DNA from: Herpomyces periplanetae
Taxonomy: Eukaryota; Ascomycota; Laboulbeniomycetes; Herpomycetales; Herpomycetaceae
Assembly: GCA_009733715.1 (NCBI GenBank)
Contig: WMKJ01000086.1
Coordinates: forward strand, 1-57,566
DNA: 57,566 nucleotides
Direction: 5' to 3'
Part shown: piece after piece, positions 55,517 through 57,566 of the stretch
Layout of the letters: each line of letters opens with the position of its first letter
How positions within the stretch are numbered: position 1 is the stretch's first letter
Translations under genes and position numbers: made by a program
Notes under the pieces: generated by a model
What the model saw: the letters and a program-made list of their open reading frames with translations, nothing else
What the model was told of the DNA's origin: nothing
The model's database searches: none

Positions 55517-56621
55517 CTAAACATTCGCTTCATCTTTCTCCTTAGTTTCTCCATCCATGTTGCTCGTAAATTTACGAATATTCTCAATTTCTACCTTAGA
55601 CCCAATCACAACAACCGCCGTCCCACTTCCCCCTCCCTTTTCCCTCGCCCTATTCGACCTCCATTCTCCCTTTTCATCTTTCGCACAATTCTTATTCCCA
55701 ACTTCACCCTTCCCTCCTCCGCCCCCGTTACCTGCATTGCTATACTTATCAACGATAAGGCTTCGCAGCCATTCATTCTCCATCTCCAAATGTTTAACCC
55801 GCGTATTCAATATCGCAACTTGCTCCGTCATCTCCCTTGCCGTTCGCTCAATCTCCTGCTCTCGAAGTTTCTTCTTTAATCGAAATCGTGCTGATGCTGC
55901 CGTATTTCTTCGTCGCTTATCCAACTCCGCCGCTATTCTCGCTTGCGTTTTCACTTCCACCTTACGAAGTGTTGCACTCGATATACTCTCCAGCATCTTA
56001 CCCTCCGTATCCATCATCGATAAATCTGATGTTCCAAACAGCCCGCTGTTCATCGGCTCAGTTAACCCTCCACTCACCTCCCCTCCCTCCCTCACATCAT
56101 TCTCTATCCCTATACTACCACTAACTGATGATGAACTATCCTGTTTCTCTTCGCATATTTTGTTATTCCCTTGAAAACCTATACCTCCATACGCTCCCCC
56201 TCCCCCTGTTAGCCAATCAACACTTTCCCCATCTCTTGTAAATAAAATAATATGTATACTAACCGTTCAGATTTGTCACGTATAACGACGAGCATGAATA
56301 CCCATCATTCCCATCCATCGTATCCGGTACGCTCATCAAACTTGATATCTCCTCCTTATTTGAAAACTCCTCTTGCCCATTTTCCACATTTCCGTTCATC
56401 CTTTTACCATCCCCAATTTCCATTTCATTGGAATCTATAGGATCAAAGTCTACAAATTGCATATTCGTAAACAACGATAAATCGTGTGTAAACGTCGATA
56501 GAGATGGTGATAAATCTAAAGTGAACGATGACGCCGATGACGGTCTAGATAGAACCCCTCCTCCCATGTGTTCATCCGATTCATCCATTTTACTCGTAGA
56601 ATCCATCTTGCTTGACGACAT
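55517..56621 (-). CDS. bZIP transcription factor, Cys3/Zip1/Met4-related
   Basis: Predicted exons on the minus strand: 56621-56264 and 56205-55517 (58-nt intron, GTTAGT donor, CTAACAG acceptor, phase 1), 348 aa. The frame upstream of 56621 opens with GTG, so the first ATG is taken; an additional 5' exon is possible. The basic region is DKRRRNTAASARFRLKKKLR (about residue 214 on), with the N-x2-A-S-x-R-F-R pattern of the sulphur-regulator group (N. crassa CYS-3, S. pombe Zip1, yeast Met28/Met4). The leucine zipper follows (VAILNTRVKHLEMENEWLRS). A Gly-rich stretch is created at the splice junction, and another lies after the zipper. This group controls sulphur-assimilation genes and cadmium/oxidative responses; target genes here are unknown. 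The exon 1/2 junction is less certain than the bZIP call. Confidence 0.75.
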
Positions 56622-57566
56622 ATCTATTCCTTTCCACAATCTATACACCCACTCTCTCTCTGGATTTTGTATATTTTCCCTCTGTCTATTACGTTAACGC
56701 TCACTCGTAAAAACTTTGGCATTTTACCACTAAAACTTATTTCCACCAGTGCCAACACCTCATCCACTTCTAATCTTCCCATATTTACCCCTGTCTGCCA
56801 CACATCAAAGGTATCTCACTCAATAACTTACCCGAAAACTCTTACAAATGTATGAATATAGACCGTTAATCTTTGCCCAAGGTAGAAGTGTGAATACAAA
56901 TGTAAACTTTTTCCCAAATTTTCAGATATGCTAATACCAATATATAGCAATAAAACCCTTCACAATTCTCTTCTTCAAGATTCCAAAACCGCTCAGATAT
57001 TTTACCACCTCCGACAACTTAAACGTAGCCCTTCCAGCATAAATCGATCAAGGGAAAATGTATAAATACGTTAACCAAAAAACTTCAAACTAGCTGCCCC
57101 GCTCAGATCACTAAAGCTTGACGCCTGGAGCTGAGCGAGCAAGCAAGCACAAATAAGAGTACCAGTATATAAGGAAAAGAAAACGTAAGAGTGTGTAGAT
57201 GTGTTTGATACTGAACTATCCTCTGAATCTAAAGCTTCCCCGTCATTTCGTGTGCCGCATTCATTTTAGTTCGGATTACTAAGTATCTTTCCTTAAGAGA
57301 GTTGACCCGTTTAGCGTGTATGAAAATGGGGATATGAGAATTAGACTTGAAAACAGCTTACTGAGTCTGGCTATATTCATTTAACCCTCAATATAAACAT
57401 AGTTAGCTTCACTTGCACTAATTTATCCTCTCAAATATTAATACCCTTTAAAACTATGATGTCTGATTTTCATCAATAATCCACTATTCTCCATCATATC
57501 CTGCTCATTACATTTTCCTGGTGGAGTTGTAAAAATTCCTAACCGTAATAATTCACACGTCAAAAA
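56622..57566. other. Upstream region of the bZIP gene to the window end
   Basis: 945 bases of AT- and C-rich sequence without a supported gene. It presumably contains the bZIP promoter and possibly a 5' exon. Confidence 0.5.

Noticed and set aside
54925-55520. Overlapping 165-aa plus-strand ORFs
   Set aside because: Two frames of the same pyrimidine-rich DNA give equally long low-complexity translations.
55557-56174. 205-aa ORF antisense to the bZIP gene
   Set aside because: The minus strand encodes a clear bZIP basic region and zipper; the plus ORF has no motif.
1-57566. tRNA, rRNA, CRISPR, transposon or virus-like elements
   Set aside because: I saw no B-box sequence with a matching A-box, no rRNA motif, no regularly spaced repeats, and no transposase, reverse transcriptase or terminal repeats.

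Overview
The window is fungal nuclear DNA. It carries about 18 protein-coding genes on both strands. Many have short introns (mostly 58-160 nt) with GT(A/G)(A/C)GT-type donors and CTAAC-like branch points near the acceptor. Several products are typically fungal: a Kap114/importin-9 karyopherin, a Cdc11/Nud1-like LRR scaffold, a Vsb1-type SulP transporter with STAS and cyclic-nucleotide-binding domains, an Ime2-like kinase, Pam17, a Pxl1-like LIM protein, a Meu6-like PH protein and a Cys3/Zip1-like bZIP factor. The set points to a dikaryon. The fission-yeast-like Psf1 N-terminus and the SIN and meiosis homologues hint at an early ascomycete, but this is not proven. I see no rRNA, tRNA, CRISPR array, transposon or virus-like element.

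Layout. 1-1696: 3' part of an importin-9/Kap114 gene, convergent with a Cdc11/Nud1-like gene (to 5154). 6660-10163: six-exon SulP-STAS-cNMP gene. 10164-13704: gene-free, with a cluster of ATGCGG motifs. 13705-16128: Ime2-like kinase. 16254-17194 (minus): GINS subunit Psf1, divergent from a two-exon putative mitochondrial membrane protein (17523-18593). 18751-20181 (minus): exosome subunit Rrp42. 20182-27596: 7.4 kb without a recognisable gene. 27597-30752: large HMG-box factor. 30966-32111 (minus): EMC2, divergent from AP-3 delta (33211-36082, first exon unresolved). 37245-37929: Pam17. 38097-40556 (minus): DH-BAR-SH3 GEF. 42866-43831: THOC5. 44616-45300: unknown two-exon membrane protein. 45393-47366 (minus): Pxl1-like LIM protein. 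48127-49016: p23/Sba1. 50425-54421 (minus): five-exon Meu6-like PH protein. 55517-56621 (minus): bZIP factor.

Functionally this is a mixed chromosomal segment, not an operon-like cluster. Housekeeping genes (nuclear import, GINS, exosome, EMC, AP-3, mitochondrial import, THO, Hsp90 co-chaperone) are interspersed with cell-cycle, polarity and sexual-development regulators (Cdc11-like, Ime2-like, HMG box, Cdc42-type GEF, Pxl1-like, Meu6-like). The regulators tend to have the long gene-free upstream regions.

The most striking non-genic property is strong strand-compositional asymmetry. The + strand alternates between G-rich and C-rich blocks several kilobases long, whose borders fall inside genes as well as between them and do not follow transcription direction. 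Five pentanucleotide repeats lie in these blocks, each in the G-rich or C-rich orientation of its block. Splice models were built by hand from reading-frame continuity and consensus sites, so exon ends are predictions.
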